DNA of 61,105 nucleotides from Puniceicoccales bacterium (GCA_031256995.1 JAIRPL010000001.1:1-61105), one strand, 5' to 3'; shown: positions 8,621 to 17,651, counted from the stretch's first letter. Numbers and translations are program-made. The notes: generated by a model not told the origin, from the sequence alone.

Positions 8621-8649
8621 TCTCGACAAATTCGCGCGTTTTGTCGAGA
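8621..8649 (+). other. Hairpin immediately upstream of nuoD
   Basis: A perfect 10-bp inverted repeat, TCTCGACAAA (8621-8630) and TTTGTCGAGA (8640-8649), encloses a 9-base loop. It ends 12 bases before the nuoD ATG, where a ribosome-binding site would be. It may be a terminator-like element for the upstream pair (with no T run) or a translational control element. Confidence 0.65.
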
Positions 8650-8661
8650 ATCCGCCCTCTC

Positions 8662-9849
8662 ATGCCTATCGAGCGCCCATTTCAACCCGAAACCTCGCCC
8701 GCCAGCGGCGACGGCGAGTTCCTTGAAGTTTCCCTCGGTCCCCATCACCCATCCACGCACGGCGTGTTTCGCATGAACGTTGTGCTTGACGGCGAGGTCG
8801 TCACCAAGCTCCAACCCGTGTTTGGCTATCTTCATCGCAATCACGAAAAGATCGCCGAGCAGAACACCTACCTTGCCGCCATTCCCTACACCGACCGGCT
8901 TGATTATCTTGCCGCGCTCACCAACAACTGGGCGTATGTCCATGCTGTTGAGAAGCTTGCTGGCATCGAGGTCCCTTGGCGCGCCGAGCTGCTGCGGGTC
9001 GTGCTGGGCGAGACAACGCGCATCATCAACCATGCCTGCCTCATTGGCTTCCTTCTCAACGACCTTGGCACCTCGTTTACCCCGCTGCTCTACTCGTTGC
9101 GCGAACGGGAGCGCCTGCTCGACATGCTTGAGGAACTCACCGGTTCGCGCATGATGCCCAACTTCTTCCGCTTTGGCGGGCTGCGCACCGACGTCCCGTC
9201 CGACTGGTTGCGCCGCTTGGAACGCTACTTGGACGACGGGTTCAAGCGTTACCTTGAGGAGCAGGAAATGCTCTTGAGCGGCAACGAAATCCTTCTTGCC
9301 CGCCTGCAGAATGTCGGCGTGCTGCCCCCCGAACTCGCGGTGGCGGCGGGTGTGACCGGTCCGGGGCTGCGTGCCAGCGGCGTCAATTATGACATCCGCA
9401 AAGTCGACGGCTACTCGGCCTACCCAAGCCTGAAATGGGGTGTGCCGCTGGGAGCCCACGGCGACACGTATGATCGCTACATGATGCGCGTCAAGGAGAT
9501 GCACGAATCGGTGAAGCTTGTGAAACAGGCCATCGCGCTTCTTTCCGAACATGACAGGGAACACCCGCCGGCGGAGGGGAGCACCCCGGTTTACAACAAC
9601 CCCGCCATCAAAAATGCCGGCTTGCGCCCGAAGGCGGGCGAGGTGTACGGGCGCATCGAAAGCCCCAAGGGCGAATTGGGATTTCACCTGGTCAGTGATG
9701 GCACAAACAAGCCGGCGCGTTTCCGCATCCGCCCACCCTCGCTCATCAACTTGACGCCGCTGGAGGATATTTGCCTCAACCAGACCCTGGCCGACGCCGT
9801 GGTCATCCTTGGCAGCGTGGACATCGTGCTTGGCGAGGTGGACCGTTAG
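8662..9849 (+). CDS. nuoD: NADH-quinone oxidoreductase subunit D
   Basis: 395 residues, the usual length for the 49-kDa-type subunit of complex I. This subunit sits in the peripheral arm and, with NuoB, forms the quinone-binding cavity. Diagnostic stretches are SLGPHHPSTHGVFR (residues 24-37, quinone-site loop), FGYLHRNHEKIAEQNTYL, YTDRLDYLAALTNN, RYEEQEMLLSGNEI-like sequence, and the C-terminal PSLINLTPLEDICLNQTLAD. I chose the ATG at 8662 because the next 20 codons lead directly into the family; an in-frame ATG at 8611 would run through the hairpin. No other nuo gene lies beside it, so it is separated from the complex I operon. The upstream gene is the endonuclease and the downstream gene is rpe. 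Confidence 0.95.
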   Translation: MPIERPFQPETSPASGDGEFLEVSLGPHHPSTHGVFRMNVVLDGEVVTKLQPVFGYLHRNHEKIAEQNTYLAAIPYTDRLDYLAALTNNWAYVHAVEKLAGIEVPWRAELLRVVLGETTRIINHACLIGFLLNDLGTSFTPLLYSLRERERLLDMLEELTGSRMMPNFFRFGGLRTDVPSDWLRRLERYLDDGFKRYLEEQEMLLSGNEILLARLQNVGVLPPELAVAAGVTGPGLRASGVNYDIRKVDGYSAYPSLKWGVPLGAHGDTYDRYMMRVKEMHESVKLVKQAIALLSEHDREHPPAEGSTPVYNNPAIKNAGLRPKAGEVYGRIESPKGELGFHLVSDGTNKPARFRIRPPSLINLTPLEDICLNQTLADAVVILGSVDIVLGEVDR

Positions 9850-9946
9850 GGACAGCCCCCGCGCCAAGTCGCGCGTCGCCCCTCCCCGGCACGTCCCCAA
9901 AACAAAATAGACCCGCGCAGGAAGTCATGCCATTTACCCCGCGACA

Positions 9947-10675
9947 ATGAAAGAGACGGAGCCAGACAACAAAAACGCCAGGACCGGTCCCCACCCCGTG
10001 GTGCTCGCGCCATCGCTGCTCGCCGGCAATCACGCCGCGCTCGGGGAAAGCCTCGCCGCCATCACGGGTGCCGGGCTGCGCTGGGCGCATGTCGACATCA
10101 TGGACGGGCATTTCGTCCCCAACCTCAGTTTCGGCCCCAAAACCCTCGCCGACCTGCGCCCGCTCGCGCCAGCCCTTCATTTTGACACCCACTTGATGCT
10201 CTCCGAGCCGCACAAGTACATCGAACCCTTCGCCCGCGCCGGCGCAAACGCCCTGACCATCCACATTGAGGCCGCCACGCCGCACCTTGAGACCCTCCGC
10301 CAAATCCACGCCCTCGGCCTGCGCAACGGGATCGCCCTGAACCCGGACACCCCGCCCGAGGCCATCCGCCCCCTGCTTGGCGAGGTGGACCTTGTGCTCG
10401 CCATGACCGTCCATCCCGGCTTTGGCGGCCAGCACTTCATCCGCGGCGTCCTGCAAAAAATCGAAACCATCGCCCGCTGGCGCGAACGCGAAAGGCTGCC
10501 CTTTCGCATCGAGGTTGACGGCGGCATCGGCGTGGACACCGCCCCGGCCTGCATCGCCGCCGGCGCCGACACCCTCGTGGCAGGCACCGCATTCTTCGCA
10601 TCCCCGGACAGGCACGCATTCTGCCGCGATCTCTTCACCGGCGCCGCCATCCCCCCGCCTTTCCCGGTGCCATAG
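9947..10675 (+). CDS. rpe: Ribulose-phosphate 3-epimerase
   Basis: 242 residues, a TIM barrel that interconverts D-ribulose 5-phosphate and D-xylulose 5-phosphate in the pentose phosphate pathway. Visible are APSLLAG (21-27), the metal/catalytic HVDIMDGHFVPN (48-59), DTHLM (80-84), MTVHPGFGGQ (about 154-163) and the catalytic EVDGGIG (about 186-192). The N-terminus is about 15 residues longer than typical; the ATG at 9947 is the first in frame with no earlier alternative. The transketolase of the same pathway lies 5 kb downstream. The gene stands alone, with 97 bases before it. Confidence 0.95.
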   Translation: MKETEPDNKNARTGPHPVVLAPSLLAGNHAALGESLAAITGAGLRWAHVDIMDGHFVPNLSFGPKTLADLRPLAPALHFDTHLMLSEPHKYIEPFARAGANALTIHIEAATPHLETLRQIHALGLRNGIALNPDTPPEAIRPLLGEVDLVLAMTVHPGFGGQHFIRGVLQKIETIARWRERERLPFRIEVDGGIGVDTAPACIAAGADTLVAGTAFFASPDRHAFCRDLFTGAAIPPPFPVP

Positions 10676-10870
10676 CCGCCGGGCATCCGCCCAAGGCATC
10701 CGGGGAGGGGCGCCGCCGCCCGTCACGATTCCATCGAAAAGGAAGAAAAAGGTTTGTCACACACCGCCCCCGCCCCGCGATCCCGCGCTCCACGATCCCA
10801 CGCCCTGCCAGCGCTCTCCAGCGCCCCCCTCGCGCCGCGCTCTCCCGGCCCTTTGCGCAAGGAAAATGTC

Positions 10871-10898
10871 TTGTGTCACGGAACCTGTTTCGTATGAT
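10871..10898 (+). promoter_or_regulatory. Promoter upstream of infC
   Basis: TTGTGT (10871-10876), a 16-base spacer and TATGAT (10893-10898, five of six consensus bases) predict transcription from about 10905. That places the hairpin described next at the very 5' end of the message. Confidence 0.6.
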
Positions 10899-10904
10899 AC
10901 TCCA

Positions 10905-10938
10905 GCTGTCGGAGGAACCCGGTGGTTTCACCGACAGC
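10905..10938 (+). promoter_or_regulatory. 5'-leader hairpin of infC
   Basis: GCTGTCGG (10905-10912) pairs perfectly with CCGACAGC (10931-10938), and an inner stem AACC/GGTT (10916-10919, 10924-10927) can form inside the 18-base loop. It would cap the predicted infC message and may stabilise it or control translation. The sequence does not match any leader family I can name. Confidence 0.6.
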
Positions 10939-10971
10939 AACCCACACAACACACACCCGACCTACCACTAC

Positions 10972-11688
10972 ATGCCACTTCCCCAGCCAACCGGGCTTAG
11001 CCGCCCGCCTTTCTCATCCGAGGGAGGCAGGTTTGGAAACAGTAACCGCCGCGGCAATTTCCGCGGCCCGCAACATCAACAAGGCCCCCGGCGCAACGAA
11101 CGCATTCGCGCCCCCGAGGTTCGCGTCATTGGCCCTGACGGCCAGCAAATCGGTGTCATGACCTCGCACGCGGCCCTCGCGCGCGCAAGAGAGATGGGCT
11201 ATGACCTCATTGAGATCGCCGCCGGCGCCCGCCCCCCCGTCTGCCGCATCATGGACTACGGAAAATACCAGTACGAGGAGTCCAAGCGCCAGAAGAAGCA
11301 GAAAGCCGCCACCTCACGCATGAAGGAGGTGAAGTTGCGCCCGCGTTGTGACGTGCATGACCTGATGATAAAGATCCGGCGCGCCGAAAACTTCCTCTTC
11401 CATGGCCACAAGATCAAACTCACGCTCTCCTTCCGTTTTCGCGAACTGGAGCACCCCGAGGTTGGCCACGAGCTGATGAAACAGGCGATAGAGAAACTCG
11501 CCCACATCGCCACACCCGACCACCCGGCGCGCCTCATGGGGCGGTCCATGTCCACCACGCTAACCCCGCTCCCGGTGAACCGCCGGAAACTCCTCTACAA
11601 CACCTCCGCCGATCCGATTGAGGACGACGAGGATGAGGAGGATGACGATGCGGCGGACGAAAACGACGCTGGCAAGGACAACGATTGA
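10972..11688 (+). CDS. infC: Translation initiation factor IF-3
   Basis: 238 residues. IF-3 binds the 30S subunit and checks start-codon pairing. The N-terminal domain shows RRNERIRAPEVRVIGPDG and AREMGYDLIEIA; the linker and start of the C-terminal domain show PVCRIMDYGKYQYE, KRQKKQK, KEVKLRP and HDLMIKIRRAENFL. The ATG at 10972 is chosen because an upstream in-frame ATG at 10873 would lie within the promoter. There are additions on both sides: about 38 Gly/Arg/Gln-rich residues before the core and a strongly acidic tail (many Asp/Glu after residue 210), both absent from the Escherichia coli protein. The usual partners rpmI and rplT do not follow; a terminator and hemB do. Confidence 0.95.
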   Translation: MPLPQPTGLSRPPFSSEGGRFGNSNRRGNFRGPQHQQGPRRNERIRAPEVRVIGPDGQQIGVMTSHAALARAREMGYDLIEIAAGARPPVCRIMDYGKYQYEESKRQKKQKAATSRMKEVKLRPRCDVHDLMIKIRRAENFLFHGHKIKLTLSFRFRELEHPEVGHELMKQAIEKLAHIATPDHPARLMGRSMSTTLTPLPVNRRKLLYNTSADPIEDDEDEEDDDAADENDAGKDND

Positions 11689-11752
11689 GATCGGCGCCTA
11701 CCCGTGCGGAACGGGCCTTCCCGCCCTCCCCCGACAAACACATCCTCCAAAC

Positions 11753-11782
11753 GGACAGCCAGAAATGGCTGTCCTGCTTTTT
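11753..11782 (+). terminator. Rho-independent terminator after infC
   Basis: GGACAGCC (11753-11760) and GGCTGTCC (11767-11774) form an 8-bp stem with a 6-base loop, followed by T residues at 11778-11782. It ends only six bases before the hemB start, so hemB expression depends on read-through or a promoter I cannot see. Confidence 0.85.
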
Positions 11783-11788
11783 GCAACA

Positions 11789-12820
11789 ATGCCCGACACA
11801 CCTCGCCTGCACCTCCCCATCCGGCCACGCCGCCTGCGGCGCAACGCCTCCATTCGCGCGCTCGTCCGCGAAACCCATCTCGCGCCAGCCCACCTGATCC
11901 AGCCCGTCTTCATCACCGACAGCGGCGACAGCGAACCCATCCCCTCCCTCCCGGGAATCGAACGTGTCCCGCTCAGGCAGCTTGCCGGGCATTGCCGCAT
12001 GCTTCGCGATCTCGGTCTCGGAGGTGTGGCGCTCTTCCCGCGCACCGACCCCATGCTCAAAACCGAGGACGGACGGGAGGCGCTTAACCCGGAAACCCTT
12101 GTCTTGCGCGCAACACGCATAATCAAGGCGGCGACGCCAGAATTCCCCGTTTTCAACGACATCGCCCTCGACCCCTACACCACCCACGGGCACGACGGCG
12201 TGCTCAACGAAGCGGGGACGGATGTGGACAACGATGCCACCGTCGAAATTCTCGCCCGCATGGCGGTTCTTCATGCCGCCGCCGGCGCCGATTTTGTCTC
12301 GCCATCCGACATGATGGACGGGCGCGTGGGTGCCATACGCGCCGCGCTCGACACCGCCGGCCACTCCGCCACCGGCATCATGGCCTACTCCGCCAAATAT
12401 GCCTCCGCCTATTACGGCCCGTTCCGCGACGCCGTCGGGAGCAGCCGCGCCACCGGCGCCCCACCCATATCCAAAGCCACCTACCAGCTCGACCCGGCCA
12501 ACCGGCTCGAAGCCCTCAGGGAGGTCGCCATGGACGAAGCCGAAGGCGCCGACATCGTCATGGTCAAACCCGCCGGACCCTGTCTCGACATCATCCGCGA
12601 AACCCGCTCCGTCACGCGACTCCCCGTTGCCGCCTACCAAGTCTCCGGGGAATACGCGCAAATCCACGCCGCCGCCCGCCTCGGCTGGCTCGACCTGCAA
12701 AGCACCCGGGACGAGTCCCTGCTGGCCATCCGCCGCGCCGGGGCCGACCTCATCCTCTCCTACTTCGCGCAATTCTGGGCGGCCGACCAGGCCCATGGCA
12801 CCCCGCCCTTTTCCACATAA
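11789..12820 (+). CDS. hemB: Delta-aminolevulinic acid dehydratase (porphobilinogen synthase)
   Basis: 343 residues, a TIM barrel that condenses two 5-aminolevulinate molecules to porphobilinogen in haem synthesis. The Schiff-base lysines are in MAYSAKYAS (Lys203) and IVMVKPAG (Lys260). The metal loop reads FNDIALDPYTTHGHDG (122-137): aspartates replace the cysteines of the zinc-binding loop, so this is the cysteine-free form that relies on magnesium or monovalent ions. The ATG at 11789 is preferred over one at 11765, which lies within the terminator hairpin of infC. The extra N-terminal ten residues are normal for bacterial forms. Confidence 0.95.
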   Translation: MPDTPRLHLPIRPRRLRRNASIRALVRETHLAPAHLIQPVFITDSGDSEPIPSLPGIERVPLRQLAGHCRMLRDLGLGGVALFPRTDPMLKTEDGREALNPETLVLRATRIIKAATPEFPVFNDIALDPYTTHGHDGVLNEAGTDVDNDATVEILARMAVLHAAAGADFVSPSDMMDGRVGAIRAALDTAGHSATGIMAYSAKYASAYYGPFRDAVGSSRATGAPPISKATYQLDPANRLEALREVAMDEAEGADIVMVKPAGPCLDIIRETRSVTRLPVAAYQVSGEYAQIHAAARLGWLDLQSTRDESLLAIRRAGADLILSYFAQFWAADQAHGTPPFST

Positions 12821-12943
12821 GCCCCCCTCCCTTTTTCGACGCGCGCAGAAGAAAAAATTCTCCGTTCACACGCCCGGCGGCCCATCCCCGGACACGCAGC
12901 CGTGCAACCTTTCGAAAAAACACCTGTTCACTGCTCCTCCATC

Positions 12944-14029
12944 ATGAAAATTTTCCAATGCACAGCCCTTGTGGCATTAGCCGCCCTCACGGGAATCGCC
13001 ACAACCCAGAAGGCTTTTGCGGAAAACCTGAGGCTGCCCCCCCTTAAAATCGTCGCGCCCGCCGCGCACGCCGTTCCCGCCGGGGACTGGGCGGCCGCCG
13101 GCGGCACACTTGACTTTTCGGAGACAAGAAACAAGGCGCTCCAGGCCGAAAACGCAGGAAAAATCGCCGAGGCACTCACCCTCTGGGAGCGCGTCATTGA
13201 CCGCACAAAATGCTTCGCCGAAAATCGCGCCGAGGCCCGCCGCCACATCCGGGTCCTGCGCCCCAAAGTGGCCCCGGCCAACACCTCCCCGGAGAAGGCG
13301 AAAAAATGGAAGGTCCTCGCGCTCATCTACAACGAGGTTGACATCGAGACCACCAAGCTCGGCGAAAAAGTGCGTTACCACCGCAAGATGAATCAGGAAA
13401 ACCTCCAAACCATCGCCAAGGAATTGGCAGGCTGGCGCGACCTCGTGTTTGAATATTCCAGCGGACTGCTCCTGCTGGACATTGACGCCGTTGTCGTCGA
13501 GGAACCCCTCAAAAAACTTTCGACTTACGGAAAGGGCTACATTGCGGACGAACCAGACGTGAAACCCGCGGCCGAAAAAGAGATGAAAAAGCAGCATTAC
13601 GACACCGTCATCTCATACATAAAGCACCGCAATGGCGACGGCCCCGATTTGCCACGCCCCCGCTGGGTCGCGGCCACGGTGGCCAAGGCCAGGGCGATGC
13701 AAGGTGCCGGCCATATCATGATACCGTGGGGCGACGACTACCCGTTTGTCGGCCGGGGCGAATTTTGGGGCGAGATGGAACTCCATGAATGGCTGCACCA
13801 GATGGACTATGTCATACAAGACGGGAAAGGCTTCCTCAGATATCCGCGCGGCGTGGCGCAAAACCCGGACCGCGGCGGCAACAATGGCGAGTATGTCCGT
13901 GCAAAAACAGAAAAAAACTGGTGCGGATTTTATCGCTATATCATGGACACGCACATCACACGCCAGGTTTGGACCGAGGTCACCACACAGCCGAACAAGG
14001 GACAACGCCCCGGCGATGCGATAAGATAG
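12944..14029 (+). CDS. Secreted putative zinc metallopeptidase with an HEXXH motif, family unknown
   Basis: 361 residues. A signal peptide is clear (KIFQCTALVALAALTGIA, cleavage near AFA-EN, residue 27). Residues 65-115 look like a short TPR-like helix pair (ETRNKALQAENAGKIAEALTLWERVI). The middle contains LLLLDIDAVVVEEPLKKLSTYG. At 281-285 the motif HEWLH sits in GEMELHEWLHQMDYV, a zincin-like HEXXH helix; a possible third ligand lies further on, but none is certain. The protein was not recognised as a known family. The chosen ATG gives the signal peptide directly. It stands alone between hemB and a small membrane protein gene, with no obvious operon partner. Export to the periplasm or beyond is inferred. 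Confidence 0.75.
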   Translation: MKIFQCTALVALAALTGIATTQKAFAENLRLPPLKIVAPAAHAVPAGDWAAAGGTLDFSETRNKALQAENAGKIAEALTLWERVIDRTKCFAENRAEARRHIRVLRPKVAPANTSPEKAKKWKVLALIYNEVDIETTKLGEKVRYHRKMNQENLQTIAKELAGWRDLVFEYSSGLLLLDIDAVVVEEPLKKLSTYGKGYIADEPDVKPAAEKEMKKQHYDTVISYIKHRNGDGPDLPRPRWVAATVAKARAMQGAGHIMIPWGDDYPFVGRGEFWGEMELHEWLHQMDYVIQDGKGFLRYPRGVAQNPDRGGNNGEYVRAKTEKNWCGFYRYIMDTHITRQVWTEVTTQPNKGQRPGDAIR

Positions 14030-14167
14030 AATCTCACGGGCAATCCGTGAATGCGCCACCGGGATGGCAGGGATCGTTCTTTGCTGGAAAGCATTTGCCA
14101 TCCGCGACCTCCCACGATGCCAGAACAAGCCGTTCATGCCACACCCCGCGCCTTGGAAAAATTCAAT

Positions 14168-14206
14168 CCATGTCCGGTTGCCGGACATGGGATGAAAAAT
14201 ATTTTT
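14168..14206. other. Hairpin followed by A/T palindrome
   Basis: CCATGTCCGG (14168-14177) and CCGGACATGG (14181-14190) form a perfect 10-bp stem with a 3-base loop, followed closely by AAAAATATTTTT (14195-14206). The T run makes it terminator-like in the plus direction for the secreted HEXXH gene, though it lies 139 bases past the stop. The remaining 266 bases between the genes hold nothing else recognisable. Confidence 0.6.
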
Positions 14207-14295
14207 CCATGGAGATTCCATCGCTCTGCCATGCGCGTTGCCGCCCTTGAAAACGACCTGCCGGCCAAACTTGCAATCCCGCTGTCTTCAACCCA

Positions 14296-14664
14296 TTGAA
14301 AGGCCTCGTAGCAATCATCCTATTGGTCATCGCGAACGTCTTCATGACAATCGCTTGGTATGGGCACCTGCGCCTCAAAGATGTCCCGTGGTTCGCGAAG
14401 TTGACGCTTCCCGCCATCATTTTATTCAGCTGGGGAATCGCCCTGCTGGAATACATCGTGCAAATCCCCGCAAATCGCATTGCTTTCCGGGAAAATGGCG
14501 GCCCGTTTTCGCTCTGGCAGTTGAAGGTGATACAGGAATGCATCACGCTCGCCGTGTTCACCGTGTTTGCCACCGTTCTCTTCAAAAACGAACCCCTGAA
14601 ATTCAACCATATCCTCAGCGCATTCTTTCTCATCCTTGCCGTCTATTTCGTTTTCAAGGAGTAA
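14296..14664 (+). CDS. Small four-helix membrane protein, DUF486/DMT-like
   Basis: 122 residues with four predicted membrane helices (LVAIILLVIANVFMTIAW, LTLPAIILFSWGIALLEYIV, LKVIQECITLAVFTVFATVLF, HILSAFFLILAVYFVF). The helix pattern and the segments EYIVQIPANRIAF and KVIQECITL match DUF486, a small family related to drug/metabolite transporters whose substrate is not known. Translation probably starts at TTG 14296, because the first in-frame ATG (14344) would cut into the first helix. No ribosome-binding site is visible. It has no co-directional partner in close spacing. Confidence 0.8.
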   Translation: MKGLVAIILLVIANVFMTIAWYGHLRLKDVPWFAKLTLPAIILFSWGIALLEYIVQIPANRIAFRENGGPFSLWQLKVIQECITLAVFTVFATVLFKNEPLKFNHILSAFFLILAVYFVFKE

Positions 14665-14871
14665 CAACCGGAACGACAATGATTTGAACGCCGGCAATGG
14701 ACGGATTTCCCATGGCGGGACGCATCCGGCGAATTCCGCTCCATTTCCAAAACCTTTGCGCCATCCCCATCGATTTTTTCCACAATCCAAGGCTTTTTCG
14801 CCGGCTTGCCATCCCAGGCCAATTCTCCCGCCATCCCCGCCATTTCAATTCATCGCTTCACATCCATTTTC

Positions 14872-15198
14872 ATGCAACGTTTCCGCAGACATTTCCTCCT
14901 TGCCGGACTAACGCTTCTCGGCATCGCATTCGCCTTCCGTGCAAACGGATTCCAGGGCATCGAATTCTATCTTCCGCTGGCGCTTGGAATCCTCTTAAAA
15001 ATCATTTTTCTCGTGCTCGTTGTCATGAGGAAACAAGGACTTCCCCTGTTTCCCATCCTGACAATCCTCGCCGGCATTCTCCTGCTGTTATCCTCACGCC
15101 CTCTCAAGGGCGAATATCCTGTGGTCGCGGGCATTCTGCTTGCTTCTGCAATCCTGCTAAAACTCACCGGGATATTTCTTCTGCAACACAAGAAATAA
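14872..15198 (+). CDS. Small four-helix membrane protein, unknown
   Basis: 108 residues from the ATG at 14872. The N-terminus QRFRRH is positively charged, followed by four predicted membrane segments: FLLAGLTLLGIAFAF, IEFYLPLALGILLKIIFLVLVV, LPLFPILTILAGILLLLSS and YPVVAGILLASAILLKLTGIFLL. It ends HKK. I do not recognise a family. Size and topology recall the DUF486 protein 207 bases upstream, but no sequence similarity is apparent. An upstream in-frame ATG at 14806 would add a non-hydrophobic leader and is less likely. Confidence 0.65.
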   Translation: MQRFRRHFLLAGLTLLGIAFAFRANGFQGIEFYLPLALGILLKIIFLVLVVMRKQGLPLFPILTILAGILLLLSSRPLKGEYPVVAGILLASAILLKLTGIFLLQHKK

Positions 15199-15585
15199 AG
15201 AAGTGTGCGACCCGTGGAAATGACACCGAGTTTTCCAACAAGAAACCACGGGGACGCCAATCGCCGGGAATAGGAATTTTCGCCTGCGGAACGCACGCGC
15301 AAGGTCCGCTTCGGAAAAGGACTCCACACCAAGGCGCAATTCCGACCTCTGGAATCAGACCCGCAAAACACATCCGCGCAAACGGAGCTGAATCGCGGCA
15401 TGAAATGCAGGCGCCTCCGGGCATGTCGCAAAACCAGGGCAGGGACAAGCGTGCCGTATGTTTCCAATTTCGCACAATCCGCCGCCACATTGCCAACATG
15501 GACGCCACGCCGCATCCAATCTTGAAAACACGAATTTTTTTATGGTTTTTGCCCCGTTGATTCTTAGTGTGGCCGCGTATTTCTT
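15199..15585. other. Intergenic region upstream of transketolase, nothing definite
   Basis: No gene, hairpin with a T run or repeat is convincing here. An A/T-rich patch at 15525-15550 and a TTGATT box near 15557 are the best promoter hints for tkt, but no matching -10 box at proper spacing is present. Confidence 0.45.
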
Positions 15586-17607
15586 ATGCCCGAAAGCACC
15601 GCACGACCCAACTCAAGTTTAGCAAATGTTCCCGCGCTCGCACGCGCCGCGAACGAGGCACGCGGCCTCGCAATGGACGCCATCGCCGCCGCCAAATCCG
15701 GCCACCTCGGCCTCCCGCTCGGCTCCGCCGACATCGGCGCCGTCCTTTTCGGACATGCCTTGCGTCTTGATCCCTCCGATCCCGCATGGCCCAACCGCGA
15801 CCGCTTCATCCTCTCCGGCGGGCACGGAAGCATGTTTCTCTACGCTTGGCTGCATCTGGCCGGGTTCGACATCCCGCTCGACGAGATCAAGCGATTCCGG
15901 CAGCTCCACAGCAAAACGCCCGGCCACCCCGAGTTCGGCGAGACGCCCGGTGTGGAAGCCACCACCGGCCCGCTCGGTCAAGGCACCGCAAATCTCGTCG
16001 GCGTCGCCGTCGCCGGCAAAATGGCCGCCGCCCGTTTCAACACCGCCGAGCACACACTCTTCGACCATGCCGTTGTCGGCCTCGCGGGCGATGGCTGTTT
16101 TCAGGAGGGCATCAGCAACGAGGCGGCCGCCTTTGCCGGACGCTTCGGCCTCGACAACCTCATCCTCTTCTACGACAGCAACGACATCACGCTCGACGCC
16201 CCCGCCTCCAAGACACAAAATGAGGACACCGCCGCGCGTTACAAGGCCCTCAACTGGGATGTCTGGACCATCGACGGGCACGATTTTGACGCCATTGCCC
16301 GCGCCTATGCGGAGGCCCGCGCCGCGCGCAACAACAAGCCCAAGCTCATTATCGCCAAAACCATCATCGGCAAAGGCATCCCCGAAGTGCAGGGCAAAAG
16401 TGCCGCCCACGGGGAAGGCGGGGTGAAATTCGTTGAGACCGCCCGTGCCACGCTGGGGCTTCCACCGGAAAAATTCCACGTTTCGCCGGAAACCCGCGCC
16501 TATTTTTCCGCCCGTGCCGCCGAGCAAAAGCGCGCCGCCGATGCCTGGCGCGCCACCTATGCCGCATGGCAGAAGGCGAACCCGGCCCTGGCGGCCCAGC
16601 TCACGGCGGGGCTGCTCCGCGATTTTGGCACCAGTGCCGAGGTCACGGCCACCATCCCCCCCTTCGGCACAAACACGCTGGCCTCGCGCATCAGCGGGGA
16701 AACCTGTCTCAATGCCATCGCCGCCGCCCGCCCGCTCGTCATTTCCGGCAGCGCCGACCTCCACGGTTCCACCAAAAACTACATCCAAGGGGGCGGTGAC
16801 TTTGACATCGCCACACCCTCCGGACGCAACCTCTACTATGGCATCCGCGAGCACGCCATGGGCGCCATTTTGAACGGCGTGGCCTACCACGGGATTTTCA
16901 AACCCAGCGGCGCCACCTTCCTCACTTTCTCCGATTACCTGCGCCCCAGCATCCGCATCGCCGCGCTGGCAAAACTGCCGGTGTTTTACATCTTCACGCA
17001 CGATTCGGTGGGCGTCGGCGAGGACGGCCCCACGCACCAGCCCGTGGAGACCGTTTCCGCGCTTCGCGCCATCCCCAACCTCGACGTGCTTCGCCCCGCC
17101 GATGCCGAGGAAGCCGCCGCCGCTTACGGACATGCCGTGGCCCGGAAGGATGGCCCCGTCGCCCTCATCCTTTCACGCCAAAACCTCCCCTCGCTCGACG
17201 GCCTCCCCGCCGAGGAACGCCGCGCCGGCACCCTCCGGGGCGCTTATGTCATCCACAAGGAAACAGCCCCGCTCGACACGATCCTTCTTGCGACCGGCAG
17301 CGAGGTTTCGCTCGCCATTGAGGCCGCAAAGGAGCTTGGGCCGACCGTGCGCGTGGTTTCGCTGCCCAGCTTTGAACTCTTTGACAGGCAGCCTGCGGAT
17401 TATCGCGAGGAAGTCCTGCCCCGGAACATCACCCGCCGCGTCAGCCTTGAGGCGGGCCGGACCGGTCTCTGGTGGAAATACGTCGGCCTGAACGGCATTG
17501 TCCTTGGCAATGACAATTTTGGCCTGAGCGCCCCGGGCGCCGTTGCCCTTCGTGAAACGGGCATCACGAAAGATGCCCTTCTCAACGCCGTGAAAGCATT
17601 GAAATAA
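15586..17607 (+). CDS. tkt: Transketolase
   Basis: 673 residues, full length. It transfers two-carbon ketol units between sugar phosphates using thiamine diphosphate. The N-terminal domain has [13 protein letters not shown] and [17 protein letters not shown]; the thiamine diphosphate motif is GDGCFQEG with [16 protein letters not shown] lies between them. The pyrimidine domain carries [13 protein letters not shown] (catalytic Glu) and [18 protein letters not shown]; the C-terminal domain has [12 protein letters not shown]. The start ATG at 15586 directly precedes the family. A strong terminator follows. With rpe nearby it represents the non-oxidative pentose phosphate pathway, although the two are not in one operon. 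Confidence 0.97.
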   Translation: MPESTARPNSSLANVPALARAANEARGLAMDAIAAAKSGHLGLPLGSADIGAVLFGHALRLDPSDPAWPNRDRFILSGGHGSMFLYAWLHLAGFDIPLDEIKRFRQLHSKTPGHPEFGETPGVEATTGPLGQGTANLVGVAVAGKMAAARFNTAEHTLFDHAVVGLAGDGCFQEGISNEAAAFAGRFGLDNLILFYDSNDITLDAPASKTQNEDTAARYKALNWDVWTIDGHDFDAIARAYAEARAARNNKPKLIIAKTIIGKGIPEVQGKSAAHGEGGVKFVETARATLGLPPEKFHVSPETRAYFSARAAEQKRAADAWRATYAAWQKANPALAAQLTAGLLRDFGTSAEVTATIPPFGTNTLASRISGETCLNAIAAARPLVISGSADLHGSTKNYIQGGGDFDIATPSGRNLYYGIREHAMGAILNGVAYHGIFKPSGATFLTFSDYLRPSIRIAALAKLPVFYIFTHDSVGVGEDGPTHQPVETVSALRAIPNLDVLRPADAEEAAAAYGHAVARKDGPVALILSRQNLPSLDGLPAEERRAGTLRGAYVIHKETAPLDTILLATGSEVSLAIEAAKELGPTVRVVSLPSFELFDRQPADYREEVLPRNITRRVSLEAGRTGLWWKYVGLNGIVLGNDNFGLSAPGAVALRETGITKDALLNAVKALK

Positions 17608-17651
17608 TGCCAGACGGATTCCACCGCATGTCACGGACATGCCGGCAAAAG

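Noticed and set aside
11534-12796. 420-codon open frame antisense to hemB
   Set aside because: Shadow of hemB; the terminator and the sense motifs support the opposite strand.
15619-17133. 504-codon open frame antisense to tkt
   Set aside because: Shadow of transketolase; glycine-rich and without domains.
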